DNA of 64,000 nt from CAZYYO01 sp964650965 (lineage in GTDB: Bacteria; Bacillota; Clostridia; Lachnospirales; Lachnospiraceae): NCBI GenBank assembly GCA_964650965.1, contig CAZYYO010000002.1, positions 1 through 64,000 of the forward strand, in the 5' to 3' direction. Under the pieces are notes generated by a model. That model searched no databases and was not told the origin of the DNA. It saw only the letters and a program-made list of their open reading frames with translations. Positions 24,064 through 33,787 of the stretch are shown piece by piece. Each line of letters starts with the position of its first letter. Within the stretch, counting starts at the first letter, position 1. A program made the position numbers and the translations under genes.

Positions 24064-26778
24064 ATGGCAGTAAAACCAAATGTAATGAAATTTGCGAAGA
24101 AAATCAGCAAAGAAAGTAATACCTATATGGGAATTACGGAAAATGACCCGGAGTATCGTATTCTGGCACCGGTAACCACAGAGGAAATGGCTGAGGTTGG
24201 TCTGGGAATGAAATTCAGAAAATATATGACCACAGAGGAAATTGCCAAGAACTGTGGCAAGCCTGTGGACTATTGTCAGGAGCAGTTAGAGAAGCTGGCT
24301 CATAACGGTACCATTAAGTGGGCTAAGGACGGAAAATGGAATGGTGTGGACCACTGGTTTTTACCTTTCTGGGTACCAGGCTTAATGGAGTGTATGGTTC
24401 TTGTAAAGGAAAATACAGATAAATATCCAGATATTGCTAATTCCTTTGAAGAGTTCACGTTAAAGAGAACACAGATTTTAGCACCAAATATGCCTGCAGG
24501 AAATGGCTTAATGAGAGTTATCCCAGTGCAGAAGGAAATTGATGCAACCTCTACTCCTAGGGATTACGAGGAATTATCTACATATATTGAAAATGCAACT
24601 ATGATTTCCGTATCAGACTGCTTCTGCCGTCGTACCAGAAGAATCATGGGAGAAGGCTGTGGACATCTTGAGAAGGATATGTGTATTAACCTGAACGATG
24701 GTGCAGAATTCTTAGTTCGTATTGGTGTGGCAAGACAGATTGATAAAAAAGAGGCCTATGAAATCCTTCAAAGAGCAGAGGATAATGGCCTGATTCATGA
24801 GATGCCTAATATTGAAGGAGAGGGCTTAGAGCCTAAGATGGCAATTTGCAATTGCTGTGGCTGTGCATGCTTCTCACTTCGTGTATCAGAATATTATAAT
24901 ACAGCGAATTTTGTTCGCTCCAATTATGTGGCACAGGTGGATAAGGATAAATGTGTTGCCTGTGGACAGTGTGTAGAGAACTGCCAGATGAATGCCGTTC
25001 GCCTGGGACAGAAGCTGTGTTCCAAGGAGCCTGTTGTTACTACTGAGAGCATCAAGCATCCCAACCCAGCCAACTCTATGTGGGGCAAGGATAAATGGAA
25101 TCCAGAGTTCCGTTTTAACAGAGAGGATGTTGTTGAGACAGGAACGGCACCATGTAAGACCAACTGCCCGGCACATATTGGTATTCAGGGATATATTAAG
25201 CTGGCAGCACAGGGCAAATATGATGAAGCCTTAGAGCTGATTAAGATGGATAATCCACTTCCAGCCGTGTGTGGACATGTATGTAACCGTCGGTGTGAGC
25301 AGGCTTGTACTCGTGGTGAGATAGATGATCCGGTAGCAATTGATGAAATTAAGAAATTTATCGCAATGCGGGATTTAAATGCCGAAACCCGTTTTGTACC
25401 TAAGATGTTAAACCAGATTGGTGAAAAGTATACCCAGAACATAGCCGTTATTGGTGGTGGACCAGCAGGTATCAGCTGTGCTTTCTATCTGGCTAAGAAG
25501 GGCTATCCGGTAACTGTTTTTGAGAAAAATGAAAAACCAGGCGGAATGCTGGTATATGGAATCCCAAGCTTCGTATTAGAGAAGGATGTAGTAGCCGCAG
25601 AGATTGAAGTATTAAAGGAAATGGGCGTTACCTTCAAGTGTGGCGTAGAGGTAGGTAAGGATATTACCATCCCAGAGCTTCGTCAGCAGGGATATAAGGC
25701 AATTTACCTGGCAATTGGATGTCAGGGCGGTCGTAAGGTAGGAGTACCTGGAGAGGATGCCCAGGGCGTGCTTACCGGAGTAGAGTTCCTTCATATGGTT
25801 AGTGATAATGAAGAAACCAAACTACAGGGACGTACCGTTGTCATTGGTGGTGGAAATGTTGCCATTGATGTAGCACGGTGTGCAGTTCGTTCAGGAAGTA
25901 CAGAAACTTCTATGGTATGTCTGGAAACCAGAGATATTATGCCTGCATCAGAAGAAGAAATTGAGATTGCAGAAGCAGAGGATATTAAGATGAACTGCGG
26001 ATGGGGTCCAAAGGAAATCTTAACAGCAGACGGTAAGGTCACAGGAATCGTATTTAAGAAATGTACTTCTGTAAAGGATGCCGATGGAAGATTCAACCCA
26101 CAGTATGATGAGAATGAGACCATGACCATTGATTGTGAAAATGTGCTGCTTAGTGTTGGACAAAGCATTGAATGGGGCAACCTGTTAGAAGGAACCAAGG
26201 TAGAATTAGGAAGAGGAAATGGTGTGGTTGCAGATTCCTTTACCTATCAAACAAAAGAGCCTGATATTTTTGCAGGTGGTGATGTGTATACTGGCCCGAA
26301 ATTTGCCATAGATGCGATTGCAGCAGGCAAGGAAGCAGCCGTGTCTATCCATCGATTTGTAAATGAAGGACAAAGCTTAACCATCGGTCGTGATCGAAAG
26401 ATTTATAAGGAATTAAATAAAGCTGCAGTAGATTTCTCCAGCTTCGATAATTCTTCCAGACAGGTTCCAGGTAAGAAGACTCATGTGGAAGCTAAGACAA
26501 CCTACAGAGATATGAAGGAAACCTTTACCCAGGAACAGGTACAGGCAGAAACAGAGCGTTGCCTGGGCTGTGGAGCATCTGTAGTAGATGAATTTAAATG
26601 TGTGGGCTGTGGAATTTGTACCACCAAGTGTCGATTTGATGCCATTCATTTAAAGAGAGTTTCCGATGTACATGGAGAGCCAATTGATGGCATTATGGGC
26701 GTGCTGGCACCAAGCTTAATCAAACGTGGTGCAAAGATTGCGATTAAACCAATTACATCTATTTTTAGTAAGAACTAG
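24064..26778 (+). CDS. Multidomain iron-sulfur flavoprotein, GltD-like NAD(P)H oxidoreductase
   Basis: This 904-aa soluble protein starts at ATG after GGGAGAAATTAAA. The order is: an N-terminal winged-helix-like and Cys-rich part (SDCFCRRTRR near 195, then CNCCGCAC near 265-275), a ferredoxin motif CVACGQCVENC (about 300-310), the GltD/DPYD iron-sulfur helical domain (CKTNCPAHI..., CGHVCNRRCEQAC), FAD site IGGGPAGIS (about 461), NAD(P) site IGGGNVAID (about 594), FAGGDV, and a C-terminal second ferredoxin CVGCGICTTKC. It probably passes electrons between NAD(P)H, FAD and iron-sulfur clusters to an unknown acceptor. It is not a normal glutamate synthase small subunit because of the N- and C-terminal additions. 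Confidence 0.85.
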   Translation: MAVKPNVMKFAKKISKESNTYMGITENDPEYRILAPVTTEEMAEVGLGMKFRKYMTTEEIAKNCGKPVDYCQEQLEKLAHNGTIKWAKDGKWNGVDHWFLPFWVPGLMECMVLVKENTDKYPDIANSFEEFTLKRTQILAPNMPAGNGLMRVIPVQKEIDATSTPRDYEELSTYIENATMISVSDCFCRRTRRIMGEGCGHLEKDMCINLNDGAEFLVRIGVARQIDKKEAYEILQRAEDNGLIHEMPNIEGEGLEPKMAICNCCGCACFSLRVSEYYNTANFVRSNYVAQVDKDKCVACGQCVENCQMNAVRLGQKLCSKEPVVTTESIKHPNPANSMWGKDKWNPEFRFNREDVVETGTAPCKTNCPAHIGIQGYIKLAAQGKYDEALELIKMDNPLPAVCGHVCNRRCEQACTRGEIDDPVAIDEIKKFIAMRDLNAETRFVPKMLNQIGEKYTQNIAVIGGGPAGISCAFYLAKKGYPVTVFEKNEKPGGMLVYGIPSFVLEKDVVAAEIEVLKEMGVTFKCGVEVGKDITIPELRQQGYKAIYLAIGCQGGRKVGVPGEDAQGVLTGVEFLHMVSDNEETKLQGRTVVIGGGNVAIDVARCAVRSGSTETSMVCLETRDIMPASEEEIEIAEAEDIKMNCGWGPKEILTADGKVTGIVFKKCTSVKDADGRFNPQYDENETMTIDCENVLLSVGQSIEWGNLLEGTKVELGRGNGVVADSFTYQTKEPDIFAGGDVYTGPKFAIDAIAAGKEAAVSIHRFVNEGQSLTIGRDRKIYKELNKAAVDFSSFDNSSRQVPGKKTHVEAKTTYRDMKETFTQEQVQAETERCLGCGASVVDEFKCVGCGICTTKCRFDAIHLKRVSDVHGEPIDGIMGVLAPSLIKRGAKIAIKPITSIFSKN

Positions 26779-26797
26779 ATTTGTGAATGAATTATTA

Positions 26798-26836
26798 TAT
26801 AGGCTTGATACCGGAACCCAGGGTATCAAGCCTATA
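26798..26836. terminator. Shared bidirectional hairpin terminator
   Basis: TATAGGCTTGATACC pairs with GGTATCAAGCCTATA (15 bp). It lies between the convergent flavoprotein and MATE genes, with AT-rich flanks on both sides, and so likely ends both transcripts. Confidence 0.8.
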
Positions 26837-26842
26837 ATTTTA

Positions 26843-28210
26843 TTATATTGGAACATGACTGGCGAATTTTTTCTCCATGCGATGATACACATAGAAGAAG
26901 GCAGGAATAAGAAAGGCATCTGCCATAACCCAGGCAATGGGATTAGCCAGACTGGCACCAACAAAGCCAAAGGCAGGAACCAGGAGAAATGCAGCCAGAG
27001 CCCGGGCAATCATCTCGCATACACCTGCAATCACGGCAAAGCCGGAATATCCCATTCCCTGAATCAGGAAGCGCACAATATTGACCAGTGCCAGGGGGAA
27101 ATAGAATAGGGAACCTAAAAACAGGTTTAGTCGGGCATTGGCAATGATAGATGCATCATTTGCTGACAGGAACAGAAGCAGCAAATATTTGCCAAACAGT
27201 AACACAATAACCAGGGCAATGACAGAGTAAGCTCCTCCCAGAATGGTGGCAGATTTCAGTCCTTCCTTAATACGGGAAAGCTTCTTGGCACCAATATTTT
27301 GTCCACCATAGGTTGCCATGGTAGAGCCAAGGGCATCAAAGGGGCATACCAGTAACATGAAGAGACGACCGCTGGCTGTAATGGCTGCAACCGCTGAAGA
27401 ACCCAGACTGTTTACAGCAGTTTGCAGGATAACGGAACCAATGGCTGTAATGGAATACTGCAGACCCATAGGTACACCCATACCACACAAAATACCGGCA
27501 TAATGCTTGGAGAACTTCCATTCTTCCTTTTTTATTTTTAGCATTGGGAACCGTTTCATCATATAAATCAGGCAAAGAAAACCGGAGACGCCCTGGGAAA
27601 TTACCGTAGCATACGCAGCTCCCTCTACATTGGTATGAAATTGTAGAATAAAGAGCAAATCTAGTGCAATATTTAATACGGAAGATAACAGCAGGAAATA
27701 CACAGGGGTTTTGCTGTCTCCTAAGGAACGCATAATGCCGGCAGTCAGGTTATACAGATAGGTCACGGGTATTCCAAGGAATATCATAAAGATATAAGCA
27801 TAGGCTTCATCGATAATATCAGCCGGTGTGTTCATAAACTCCAGAATATCCCGACAAAATACACAGACAACAACGGTCATCACCAATGCGAAAACCCCAG
27901 ATAACCAAACACTGTTGGCAGTAAATTTTCGTAAACCGGCGTAGTCCTCTGCACCAAATCGCTGGGCAATGGGGACAGCAAATCCGCTGCAAATACCCAT
28001 ACAAAAGCCTATAATTAGGAAATTCAGTGAGCCGGTAGCACCTACCGCTGCCAGTGCGTTGACTCCCAGACATTTCCCAACAATGATGGTGTCCACCAGG
28101 CTATATAATTGCTGGAAAATCATACCAACTAATAAAGGCAGGGAGAAACCTAAAATCAGATGCATAGGTTTCCCTTCGGTTAATTTTTTTGTCTTATCCT
28201 GTGTACTCAT
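26843..28210 (-). CDS. MATE family multidrug/toxin exporter
   Basis: The 455-aa protein has about 12 membrane segments and the MATE N-terminus (EGKPMHLILGFSLPLLVGM, DTIIVGKCLGVNALAAVGAT). The ATG at 28210 follows AAAAGGAGCTGGGAAA; an in-frame ATG at 28252 has no ribosome site. It belongs to the NorM/DinF-like group that often sits alone in Clostridia. It is transcribed away from nfo and converges on the flavoprotein gene. Substrate unknown. Confidence 0.92.
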   Translation of the reverse strand: MSTQDKTKKLTEGKPMHLILGFSLPLLVGMIFQQLYSLVDTIIVGKCLGVNALAAVGATGSLNFLIIGFCMGICSGFAVPIAQRFGAEDYAGLRKFTANSVWLSGVFALVMTVVVCVFCRDILEFMNTPADIIDEAYAYIFMIFLGIPVTYLYNLTAGIMRSLGDSKTPVYFLLLSSVLNIALDLLFILQFHTNVEGAAYATVISQGVSGFLCLIYMMKRFPMLKIKKEEWKFSKHYAGILCGMGVPMGLQYSITAIGSVILQTAVNSLGSSAVAAITASGRLFMLLVCPFDALGSTMATYGGQNIGAKKLSRIKEGLKSATILGGAYSVIALVIVLLFGKYLLLLFLSANDASIIANARLNLFLGSLFYFPLALVNIVRFLIQGMGYSGFAVIAGVCEMIARALAAFLLVPAFGFVGASLANPIAWVMADAFLIPAFFYVYHRMEKKFASHVPI

Positions 28211-28286
28211 TTTCCCAGCTCCTTTTGATTGCATATAATAATTCCAGTTCATCTTACTTAATTTTATTCATAAAGTAAATAAGGAT

Positions 28287-28314
28287 TTGGACAAAAGTAA
28301 ATATATGATACTAT
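28287..28314 (+). promoter_or_regulatory. Likely promoter of nfo
   Basis: TTGGAC and TACTAT are separated by 16 bp, about 45 bp before the nfo ATG, in the AT-rich spacer between divergent genes. Confidence 0.45.
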
Positions 28315-28357
28315 ATTTAAGATAAAACAATAAAAGACGTGATTCAAGGAGGAAAAA

Positions 28358-29188
28358 ATGATTTATATAGGAAATCACCTGTCATCATCCAAGGGCTATG
28401 AAGCCATGGGAAAGATGGCTCTAAAATTAGGTGGCGATACCTTTGCTTTTTTTACCAGAAATCCAAGAGGTGGCAAAGCGAAGGAAATACAGTCAAAGGA
28501 TGCATTAGCACTGCAGGACATGATGAAGGAGCATGCATTTGGACCCTTGGTTGCCCATGCACCTTATACCATGAATCTGTGCTCAGATAAGGAAGATATT
28601 AGAAGCTTTGCAGCAAATTTGCTGGCAGATGATTTCAAACGTATGGAGTATACCCCGGGAAATTATTATAACTTTCATCCAGGTTCCCATGTGGGACAGG
28701 GGGTAGAGCAGGGCATTACTTATATTTCCCAGGCGTTGAATCATGCGATGACACAGGATATGAGCACCACAGTACTTCTAGAGACGATGGCAGGAAAGGG
28801 AAGCGAAATAGGAAGAAGCTTTCAGGAACTTAAGGAGATTATGGATCGAATCCAATATCAGGAGCACTTGGGAATTTGCCTGGACACCTGTCATGTGTGG
28901 GATGGTGGTTACGATATTGTAAATGATCTGGATGGCGTACTAGCAGAATTTGACAATGTGATTGGATTATCCAGGTTAAAGGCTATTCATTTAAATGACA
29001 GTATGAATGACATGGGAGCTCATAAGGATCGTCATGAGAAGCTGGGGCAGGGAAAAATCGGGGAAGATGCGCTCAGACGTATTGTGCGTCATCCTCTCTT
29101 ACAGAACAAACCATTTATTTTGGAGACACCCAATGATGATGAGGGGTATCAGAGAGAAATTGCATTGGTACGCCAGTGGATGGAATAA
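28358..29188 (+). CDS. nfo: Endonuclease IV (AP endonuclease)
   Basis: The 276-aa protein follows the endonuclease IV pattern: MIYIGNHLSSSKGY start, YNFHPGSHVG (metal His), LLETMAGKGSEIG (metal Glu), GICLDTCHVWDGGYD (Asp/His), HLNDS, GAHKDRHEKLGQGKIG and the final ILETP. It is a TIM barrel with three zinc ions that cuts 5' of abasic sites in base-excision repair. AAGGAGGA lies five bases before ATG. A CorA-type gene follows 66 bp later. Confidence 0.96.
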   Translation: MIYIGNHLSSSKGYEAMGKMALKLGGDTFAFFTRNPRGGKAKEIQSKDALALQDMMKEHAFGPLVAHAPYTMNLCSDKEDIRSFAANLLADDFKRMEYTPGNYYNFHPGSHVGQGVEQGITYISQALNHAMTQDMSTTVLLETMAGKGSEIGRSFQELKEIMDRIQYQEHLGICLDTCHVWDGGYDIVNDLDGVLAEFDNVIGLSRLKAIHLNDSMNDMGAHKDRHEKLGQGKIGEDALRRIVRHPLLQNKPFILETPNDDEGYQREIALVRQWME

Positions 29189-29254
29189 TTTGACTCTTTT
29201 TTGTTTACACTAGGCATATACAATACCAGGTGTATTTATGAAAAGGTGAATAAC

Positions 29255-30145
29255 ATGATTCAAATTCTAGACAGCATGCAGTGTACTTCCTGTGAAGAAT
29301 ATCAATTTCATAATTGCGTTCTTCGGGAAAAAAAGGCAGATATTCACGGGTGCTGTGGAAGGCGTACCCAGGGAATGTTTCACGGAACCTTGCAGATTCC
29401 GGTGCATGGGAGCCCTAAGGAGCCTGAAAATCATCAGAAGAAAGAGCATATTCCGCTTTTAGGGCAGGGACACAGCTTCCACAAATTATCCTTTTATATT
29501 TATGCCGGAGACTTGCTGCTCTTGGATTATGATGAAGTGGTGCAGGACATGATAGAGCGGAAGGAACATTTAATACAGGACACAACCGCGGAAACTCTCT
29601 ATGGGATTATGACTGGAATTGTGGAACAGGATTTTATGATGCTAGACGATATGTATCGGCAGCTGGCAGCATTAGAGGATGAAATCCCCAGAGATAACTC
29701 CAGGTTTTTCCTTCAGCGTATGTCTACCATGAAGCAGGCAATCTATCAGATGTTTCGATATTACAATCAGCTGTCGGAATTACTGCAGGAGCTGGCGGAC
29801 TGTAAGGACAGAGACATTATCCAGGAGGATATGACTATTTTTGAGCGGATTGAGAAACGTATTAGCAGATTGTGTCAGGATACCCAGGTACTGCGGGAGT
29901 ATGCCATGGAAATCTGGGAGATTTATCAGTCTCAGATTAATATTCGCCAAAACGATATTATGAAGGTGCTTACCATTGTTACTACCATTTTTCTTCCTCT
30001 CACATTGATTGCAGGCTGGTATGGGATGAATTTTCAATATATGCCGGAGATAGGATGGAGGTATGGATATCCCACAGCCATTGGTTTAAGTCTTGGTGTT
30101 GTGATACTATGTATGATAATATTTAAAAAGAAAAAATACTGGTAG
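29255..30145 (+). CDS. CorA family metal ion channel
   Basis: The 296-aa protein has a long soluble N-terminal part rich in alpha helix and two membrane helices at the very end, with YGMNF at the end of the first one, the signature of the CorA pore. CorA channels let in Mg2+ (or Co2+/Ni2+). Its N-terminus is Cys-rich (CTSCEEYQFHNC, CCGRR), which is unusual for CorA and may bind a metal. ATG 29255 follows AAAAGGTG; the TTG at 29201 has no ribosome site. Confidence 0.88.
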   Translation: MIQILDSMQCTSCEEYQFHNCVLREKKADIHGCCGRRTQGMFHGTLQIPVHGSPKEPENHQKKEHIPLLGQGHSFHKLSFYIYAGDLLLLDYDEVVQDMIERKEHLIQDTTAETLYGIMTGIVEQDFMMLDDMYRQLAALEDEIPRDNSRFFLQRMSTMKQAIYQMFRYYNQLSELLQELADCKDRDIIQEDMTIFERIEKRISRLCQDTQVLREYAMEIWEIYQSQINIRQNDIMKVLTIVTTIFLPLTLIAGWYGMNFQYMPEIGWRYGYPTAIGLSLGVVILCMIIFKKKKYW

Positions 30146-30168
30146 CATTACCAATAAGGTGGTCAAAA

Positions 30169-30852
30169 ATGAAATACAATCAGATAGTAAAGGGAACCTT
30201 TCTAAATCGACCCAATCGCTTCATTGCTCAGGTAATGATTGATGGCCAGGAAGAAACGGTTCATGTAAAAAATACCGGCAGGTGTAAGGAACTGTTGTTG
30301 CCAGGGGTGCAGGTAATCCTGGAGGTGGCAGCCAATCCCAATCGTAGGACAAAGTATGACTTGATTGCAGTATATAAGGAAAGCTTTGGGTTGATTAACA
30401 TGGATTCCCAGGCGCCAAATGCAGTGGTGGGGGAGTATCTTTCGTCTCTGGATGAAATTACGTTTCTTAAGCCGGAATACAAATACGGGGATTCCCGCAT
30501 CGACTTTTATTTTGAGAAGGGTTCCAGGAAATGTCTTATGGAGGTGAAGGGAGTTACTTTGGAACGCGATGGTCAGGCGTATTTTCCGGATGCCCCTACG
30601 ATTCGAGGTGTAAAGCATATTCACGAGTTGATGAAGGCAAAAGAAGAAGGCTATGAAGCATACCTGGCATTTGTTATTCAGATGGAGGGCCTAGATACGG
30701 TACTACCTAACAGAGAGACCCATCCGGAGTTTGGAGAAGCCATGGAACAGGCCATGAAATGTGGTGTACATATCTTCTGCTTTGGATGTAAAGTAGGGGA
30801 AGACACTTTAACCATTGAACGCGTCAATAAGCTGTTGACTTTATCCATTTAA
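30169..30852 (+). CDS. sfsA: SfsA family DNA/RNA nuclease-like protein
   Basis: The 227-aa protein matches SfsA throughout: FLNRPNRFIAQV, VHVKNTGRCKELLLPG, an OB-like N-terminal part, then LMEVKGVTLERDGQAYFPDAPTIRGVKHI, whose Asp/Glu-Lys residues fit a nuclease-like active site. SfsA was first linked to maltose gene expression in E. coli; the molecular role is still unclear. It starts 23 bp after the CorA gene, so both may share a transcript. Confidence 0.93.
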   Translation: MKYNQIVKGTFLNRPNRFIAQVMIDGQEETVHVKNTGRCKELLLPGVQVILEVAANPNRRTKYDLIAVYKESFGLINMDSQAPNAVVGEYLSSLDEITFLKPEYKYGDSRIDFYFEKGSRKCLMEVKGVTLERDGQAYFPDAPTIRGVKHIHELMKAKEEGYEAYLAFVIQMEGLDTVLPNRETHPEFGEAMEQAMKCGVHIFCFGCKVGEDTLTIERVNKLLTLSI

Positions 30853-30863
30853 AGTGATATAGT
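30835..30863 (+). promoter_or_regulatory. Promoter of the TrpX-type ABC operon
   Basis: TTGACT and TATAGT are separated by 17 bp. The -35 overlaps the last codons of sfsA, and the lipoprotein gene starts 40 bp downstream. Confidence 0.65.
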
Positions 30864-30903
30864 GTAGACTATATTTTTGAGAGGTTCAGGAGGATAAAGA
30901 AAA

Positions 30904-31887
30904 ATGAAGAAAAAGATTATTGCAATGACTTTACTGGCAGCAATGCTTACAGGAAGTCTGGCTGCATGTGGTTCCGCTAAGGGCGGCAGTTCCGATGCCA
31001 AGTATCATGTAGGCGTATGCCAGCTGGTACAGCATCCGGCACTTGATGCTGCAACCGAAGGATTTCAGGCAGCATTAAAGGATAAGCTGGGAGATGATGT
31101 GGATATTGATGTTCAGAATGCAGCAGGGGATTCTGCAACATGTGCAACCATTACCAACTCCTTTGTATCAGAGAAGGTAGATTTAATTATGGCAAATGCA
31201 ACTGCTTCCTTACAGGCAGCAACTGCATCTACAGATTCTATTCCAATTGTTGGAACTTCTATTACAGATTATGCAACCGCAATGGATATTGATGACTGGA
31301 CAGGAAAGACAGGAGTAAATGTAACTGGTACTTCTGATCTTGCTCCATTGGATCAGCAGGCAGATATGTTAGAGGAATTATTCCCAGCTTCTGAGAATCC
31401 TAAGGTAGGAATTTTATATTGCTCAGCAGAGCCTAATTCCAAATATCAGTCAGATGTCATTACCAAGGCACTAAAGAGTAAGGGCTATACTGTGAAGGAA
31501 TATACCTTTGCAGATACCAATGATGTTTCTTCCGTAACCAAGAATGCATGCGCAGACAGTGATGTGATTTATATCCCAACAGATAACACTGCAGCATCCT
31601 GTACAGAGGCTATTAACAATGTTGCATTAGATGCCAAGGTTCCAATCATTGCTGGTGAAGAGGGAATCTGTGAAGGTTGTGGAGTTGCAACCTTATCTAT
31701 TGATTATTATGATATTGGATATGCAGCAGGTGAGATGGCTTATGAGATTCTGGTAAATGGTGCAGATCCTTCTACTATGGATATTGGTTTTGCTCCAGAG
31801 GTTGTTAAGGAATACAATGCAGATATTTGTAAGAGCTTAGGTATTACCGTACCAGAAGGTTACAAAGCAATCGAAGCAGAAGAATAA
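30904..31887 (+). CDS. ABC transporter substrate-binding lipoprotein (TrpX/DUF534 type)
   Basis: The 327-aa protein has a lipoprotein signal (MKKKIIAMTLLAAMLTGS, then LAAC with the lipidated Cys about 22). The mature part matches the DUF534/TrpX family: VGVCQLVQHPALDAATEGF, DLIMANATASLQAA, VGILYCSAEPNS, YIPTDNTAAS. Known members bind tryptophan, tyrosine or other small molecules for a permease like the one downstream. AGGAGGATAAAGAAAA precedes ATG. The ligand cannot be assigned. Confidence 0.9.
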   Translation: MKKKIIAMTLLAAMLTGSLAACGSAKGGSSDAKYHVGVCQLVQHPALDAATEGFQAALKDKLGDDVDIDVQNAAGDSATCATITNSFVSEKVDLIMANATASLQAATASTDSIPIVGTSITDYATAMDIDDWTGKTGVNVTGTSDLAPLDQQADMLEELFPASENPKVGILYCSAEPNSKYQSDVITKALKSKGYTVKEYTFADTNDVSSVTKNACADSDVIYIPTDNTAASCTEAINNVALDAKVPIIAGEEGICEGCGVATLSIDYYDIGYAAGEMAYEILVNGADPSTMDIGFAPEVVKEYNADICKSLGITVPEGYKAIEAEE

Positions 31888-31922
31888 TTAATTCATACAA
31901 GATAATATATGATATGCTGTTC

Positions 31923-31952
31923 ACCGGGTACCAGGTTTTTCTGGTACCCGGT
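31923..31952 (+). other. Intercistronic hairpin between lipoprotein and permease genes
   Basis: ACCGGGTACCAG pairs perfectly with CTGGTACCCGGT across GTTTTT. No T run follows, so it should slow 3' decay or partly stop transcription, giving more binding protein than permease. Confidence 0.7.
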
Positions 31953-32012
31953 AAACGTGTTTTAGGGTATGCCGAACCATAACTCGGCCAATACATTTAT
32001 AAGGAGAATATC

Positions 32013-32933
32013 ATGAACATAGCAACATTGGTAGGTGCCTTGCCAGGTGACGTGGCACAGGGACTCATCTGGGGGATTATGGCTCTGGGTGTTTTTATTA
32101 CGTTTAAGTTACTGGATTTTGCAGATTTGACAGTTGACGGATCTTTTGCTACAGGAGGAGCGGTTACGGTTATGCTTCTGATTAATGGATGGTCAACACC
32201 AGCTGCGTTAGCCGTGGCGGCTGTATGTGGAATCGCTGCCGGAATGGTCACTGGATTATTACATACTGTACTGGGAATTCCGGATATTTTGGCTGGAATC
32301 CTGTCACAGATTGCATTGTATTCTGTAAATTTAAATATTATGGGTGGTGCCAATCAAGCAGTAAGTGTAGATAAATACAATTTGCTGGTATCCTTACGTT
32401 ATGTATCCAAGTCCATCTGGGTTTCTATTGGCTTTATTGCTATTATTGTGGCGCTCATGTATTGGTATTTTGGTACAGAACAGGGAAGTGCCATTCGTGC
32501 CACGGGAAGCAATCCTTCTATGAGCCGTGCCCAGGGAATTAATATTGATTTGATGAAGGTGATTGCATTGGCATTAGGCAATGGATTAGTTGCATTGTCT
32601 GGTGGCTTGATTGCCCAATATCAGGGCTTTTCAGATATCAATATGGGACGAGGAGCTATCGTTATTGGACTGGCAGCCGTAATTATTGGTGAGGTTCTTG
32701 GAAATGCAGTCTTTGGCAAGAAGATGAACTTTATTATACGTATGGCCTTTGTAGTTATTGGAGCAATTATTTATTATATCGTTATTGGTGTGGTTCTCTG
32801 GTTGAAGATGCCTACCAACGATTTAAAACTGTTTACAGCCATTATCGTTGCCGTATTCCTTGCAGTTCCTTATCTGCGTGGTCAGGCCAAGAGCTCCTTT
32901 AGAAAAGCAGCAAGAAAGGGAGGGGCAAAATAA
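32013..32933 (+). CDS. ABC transporter permease (BPD_transp_2/TrpY type)
   Basis: The 306-aa protein with about eight membrane helices matches the LivH/RbsC-like permeases linked with DUF534 proteins: ITFKLLDFADLTVDGSFATGGAV, ALGNGLVALSGGLIAQYQGF, GRGAIVIGLAAVIIGE. It starts after AAGGAG at eight bases. The ATPase gene begins one base after its stop codon. Together with the lipoprotein it forms a complete importer. Confidence 0.92.
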   Translation: MNIATLVGALPGDVAQGLIWGIMALGVFITFKLLDFADLTVDGSFATGGAVTVMLLINGWSTPAALAVAAVCGIAAGMVTGLLHTVLGIPDILAGILSQIALYSVNLNIMGGANQAVSVDKYNLLVSLRYVSKSIWVSIGFIAIIVALMYWYFGTEQGSAIRATGSNPSMSRAQGINIDLMKVIALALGNGLVALSGGLIAQYQGFSDINMGRGAIVIGLAAVIIGEVLGNAVFGKKMNFIIRMAFVVIGAIIYYIVIGVVLWLKMPTNDLKLFTAIIVAVFLAVPYLRGQAKSSFRKAARKGGAK

Positions 32934-32934
32934 T

Positions 32935-33729
32935 ATGTTAAACGTAAATAATATTTATAAAACCTTTAATCCAGGAACTATTAATGAGAAGCATGCATTA
33001 AATGGGGCAACACTTCAGTTAGATGAAGGGGATTTTGTTACTGTTATTGGTGGAAATGGAGCAGGCAAGTCTACATTTCTAAATGCTGTAGCAGGTGTGT
33101 GGCCTGTAGATGATGGAAGCATTTCCATTGATGGCATTGATGTAACTGGCTTATGTGAATATAAAAGAGCAAAATATTTGGGACGAGTATTTCAAGACCC
33201 TATGACCGGAACAGCAGCAGATATGGAGATAGAAGAAAATCTGGCACTGGCAGCAAGACGAGGCCGAAGCCGTGGTCTGGGCTGGGGAATCACCAAGAAG
33301 GAAAAGGAAGAATTCCATGAAATGCTTAAGATTTTAGATTTGGGCTTAGAGGACCGCATGACGGCAAAGGTGGGATTGCTTTCCGGTGGACAGCGTCAGG
33401 CATTGACCCTTCTTATGGCAACCTTGCAAAAGCCGAAGGTTCTTCTACTGGATGAGCATACGGCAGCTTTGGATCCTAAGACTGCTGCAAAGGTACTAGA
33501 CACCACAGAGCGAATCATTAATGAACATCACTTAACCACCATGATGGTTACCCATAATATGAGAGATGCCATTGAACATGGAAATCGTCTGATTATGATG
33601 AATGAGGGCGAGGTTATTCTTAATATCTCTGGAGAAGAGAAAAAGAAGCTGACCATTGAACAGCTTCTTCATAAATTTGAAGAGGTATCCGGAACAGAGT
33701 TTGTGACAGATAAGGCAATTTTATCCTAA
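32935..33729 (+). CDS. ABC transporter ATP-binding protein (TrpZ type)
   Basis: The 264-aa ATPase has Walker A GGNGAGKST, signature LSGGQRQALTLLMA, Walker B LLLDEHTAALDPKTA and His switch MVTHNM. The Walker B is followed by His (DEHTAALDP) rather than the common Pro, which is usual in this importer group. ATG 32935 starts right after the permease; a longer frame reaching 32848 would overlap the permease by 86 bases and lacks a ribosome site. Confidence 0.93.
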   Translation: MLNVNNIYKTFNPGTINEKHALNGATLQLDEGDFVTVIGGNGAGKSTFLNAVAGVWPVDDGSISIDGIDVTGLCEYKRAKYLGRVFQDPMTGTAADMEIEENLALAARRGRSRGLGWGITKKEKEEFHEMLKILDLGLEDRMTAKVGLLSGGQRQALTLLMATLQKPKVLLLDEHTAALDPKTAAKVLDTTERIINEHHLTTMMVTHNMRDAIEHGNRLIMMNEGEVILNISGEEKKKLTIEQLLHKFEEVSGTEFVTDKAILS

Positions 33730-33787
33730 TTGATTAATAATCATACATAAAATGAGACAAAACACGTATAAATACTCATTTCATCCC

